From NCBI RefSeq assembly GCF_032362555.1, contig NC_083523.1, positions 1,959,501 to 2,023,500 of the forward strand: 64,000 nt of DNA. Reading direction: 5' to 3'. Under the pieces are notes generated by a model. It was given only the letters and a program-made list of their open reading frames with translations. It was not told the origin of the DNA and made no database searches. The stretch is from Amyelois transitella (Eukaryota > Arthropoda > Insecta > Lepidoptera > Pyralidae). The first letter of the stretch is position 1. Every line of letters begins with the position of its first letter. A program made the position numbers and the translations under genes. Positions 63,978 to 64,000 of this stretch are shown one piece after another.

Positions 63978-64000
63978 CGCGATACGGTGTGAGTAATTTG

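Larger units (their letters stand above)
61241..64000 (+). mobile_element. PIF/Harbinger element E6, right end outside the window
   Basis: The left end starts GGGTGATAGACGGGCGAGCA. It contains MADF exons on the plus strand and a transposase on the minus strand in the usual interlocked order. The transposase start is at 63977, so the right TIR lies just beyond the window. Both genes carry lesions. Inserted in pogo copy F. Confidence 0.82.

Overview
The window looks like an insect genome, most likely a moth or butterfly (inference). It is AT-rich, has many spliceosomal GT-AG introns, and is full of short 'taggtac/gtacctac' runs. It carries piggyBac, mariner, PIF/Harbinger, P, pogo, ISL2EU, BEL/Pao and Ty3-type elements, plus a LINE with an (ATGT)n tail that ends just after a 'cccggaggggtag'-like 3' terminus. 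I found no convincing host gene, rRNA, tRNA or CRISPR array. Nearly everything recognisable is a transposable element (TE), mostly nested one inside another.

Layout. 0.4-2.8 kb: decayed piggyBac. 4.1-12.8 kb: a three-exon ISL2EU-type transposase gene, split by Harbinger E1 (4429-7520, in intron 1) and Harbinger E2 (9821-12521, in the last exon). 13.4-15.3 kb: broken pogo and piggyBac pieces. 16.9-19.5 kb: a multi-exon DDE-like gene with one homopolymer frameshift. 19.46-21.45 kb: a second, unrelated transposon-like gene with diverged terminal inverted repeats (TIRs). 21.4-24.5 kb: piggyBac, pogo and hAT scraps. 24.7-31.0 kb: an internally deleted pogo element split by a BEL/Pao retrotransposon (25444-30602) with identical LTRs. 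31.8-32.9 kb: an intact mariner transposase. 33.4-39.35 kb: truncated Harbinger E4 containing intact Harbinger E3 (33685-38225), which contains a LINE (35866-37447). 39.4-45.0 kb: a second mariner split by a piggyBac (39576-42154) and by a tiny rearranged Ty3-like element (42356-44461). 46.3-54.9 kb: Harbinger E5 with an intact THAP/P-element transposase gene inside its 5' part. 55.1-57.8 kb: an intact piggyBac. 58-61.2 kb: a LINE tail, a transposase scrap, a hAT-like MITE and a pogo scrap. 61.24 kb to the end: Harbinger E6, cut by the window edge.

How the genes work together. Each Harbinger element carries a MADF-domain DNA-binding protein on one strand (the Myb-like partner of the family) and a HARBI1-like DDE transposase on the other. 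In the complete copies the two genes interlock. The large transposase exon lies antisense inside a MADF intron, the last MADF exon lies antisense inside the transposase intron, and their two 3' splice sites sit back to back 39-86 bp apart. This layout recurs in copies whose proteins are clearly different, and I regard it as the most interesting feature of the window. E1, E2, E3 and E5 have uninterrupted reading frames for both proteins once introns are removed. The piggyBac at 55.1 kb, the mariner at 31.8 kb and the P-type gene at 47.1 kb are also open.
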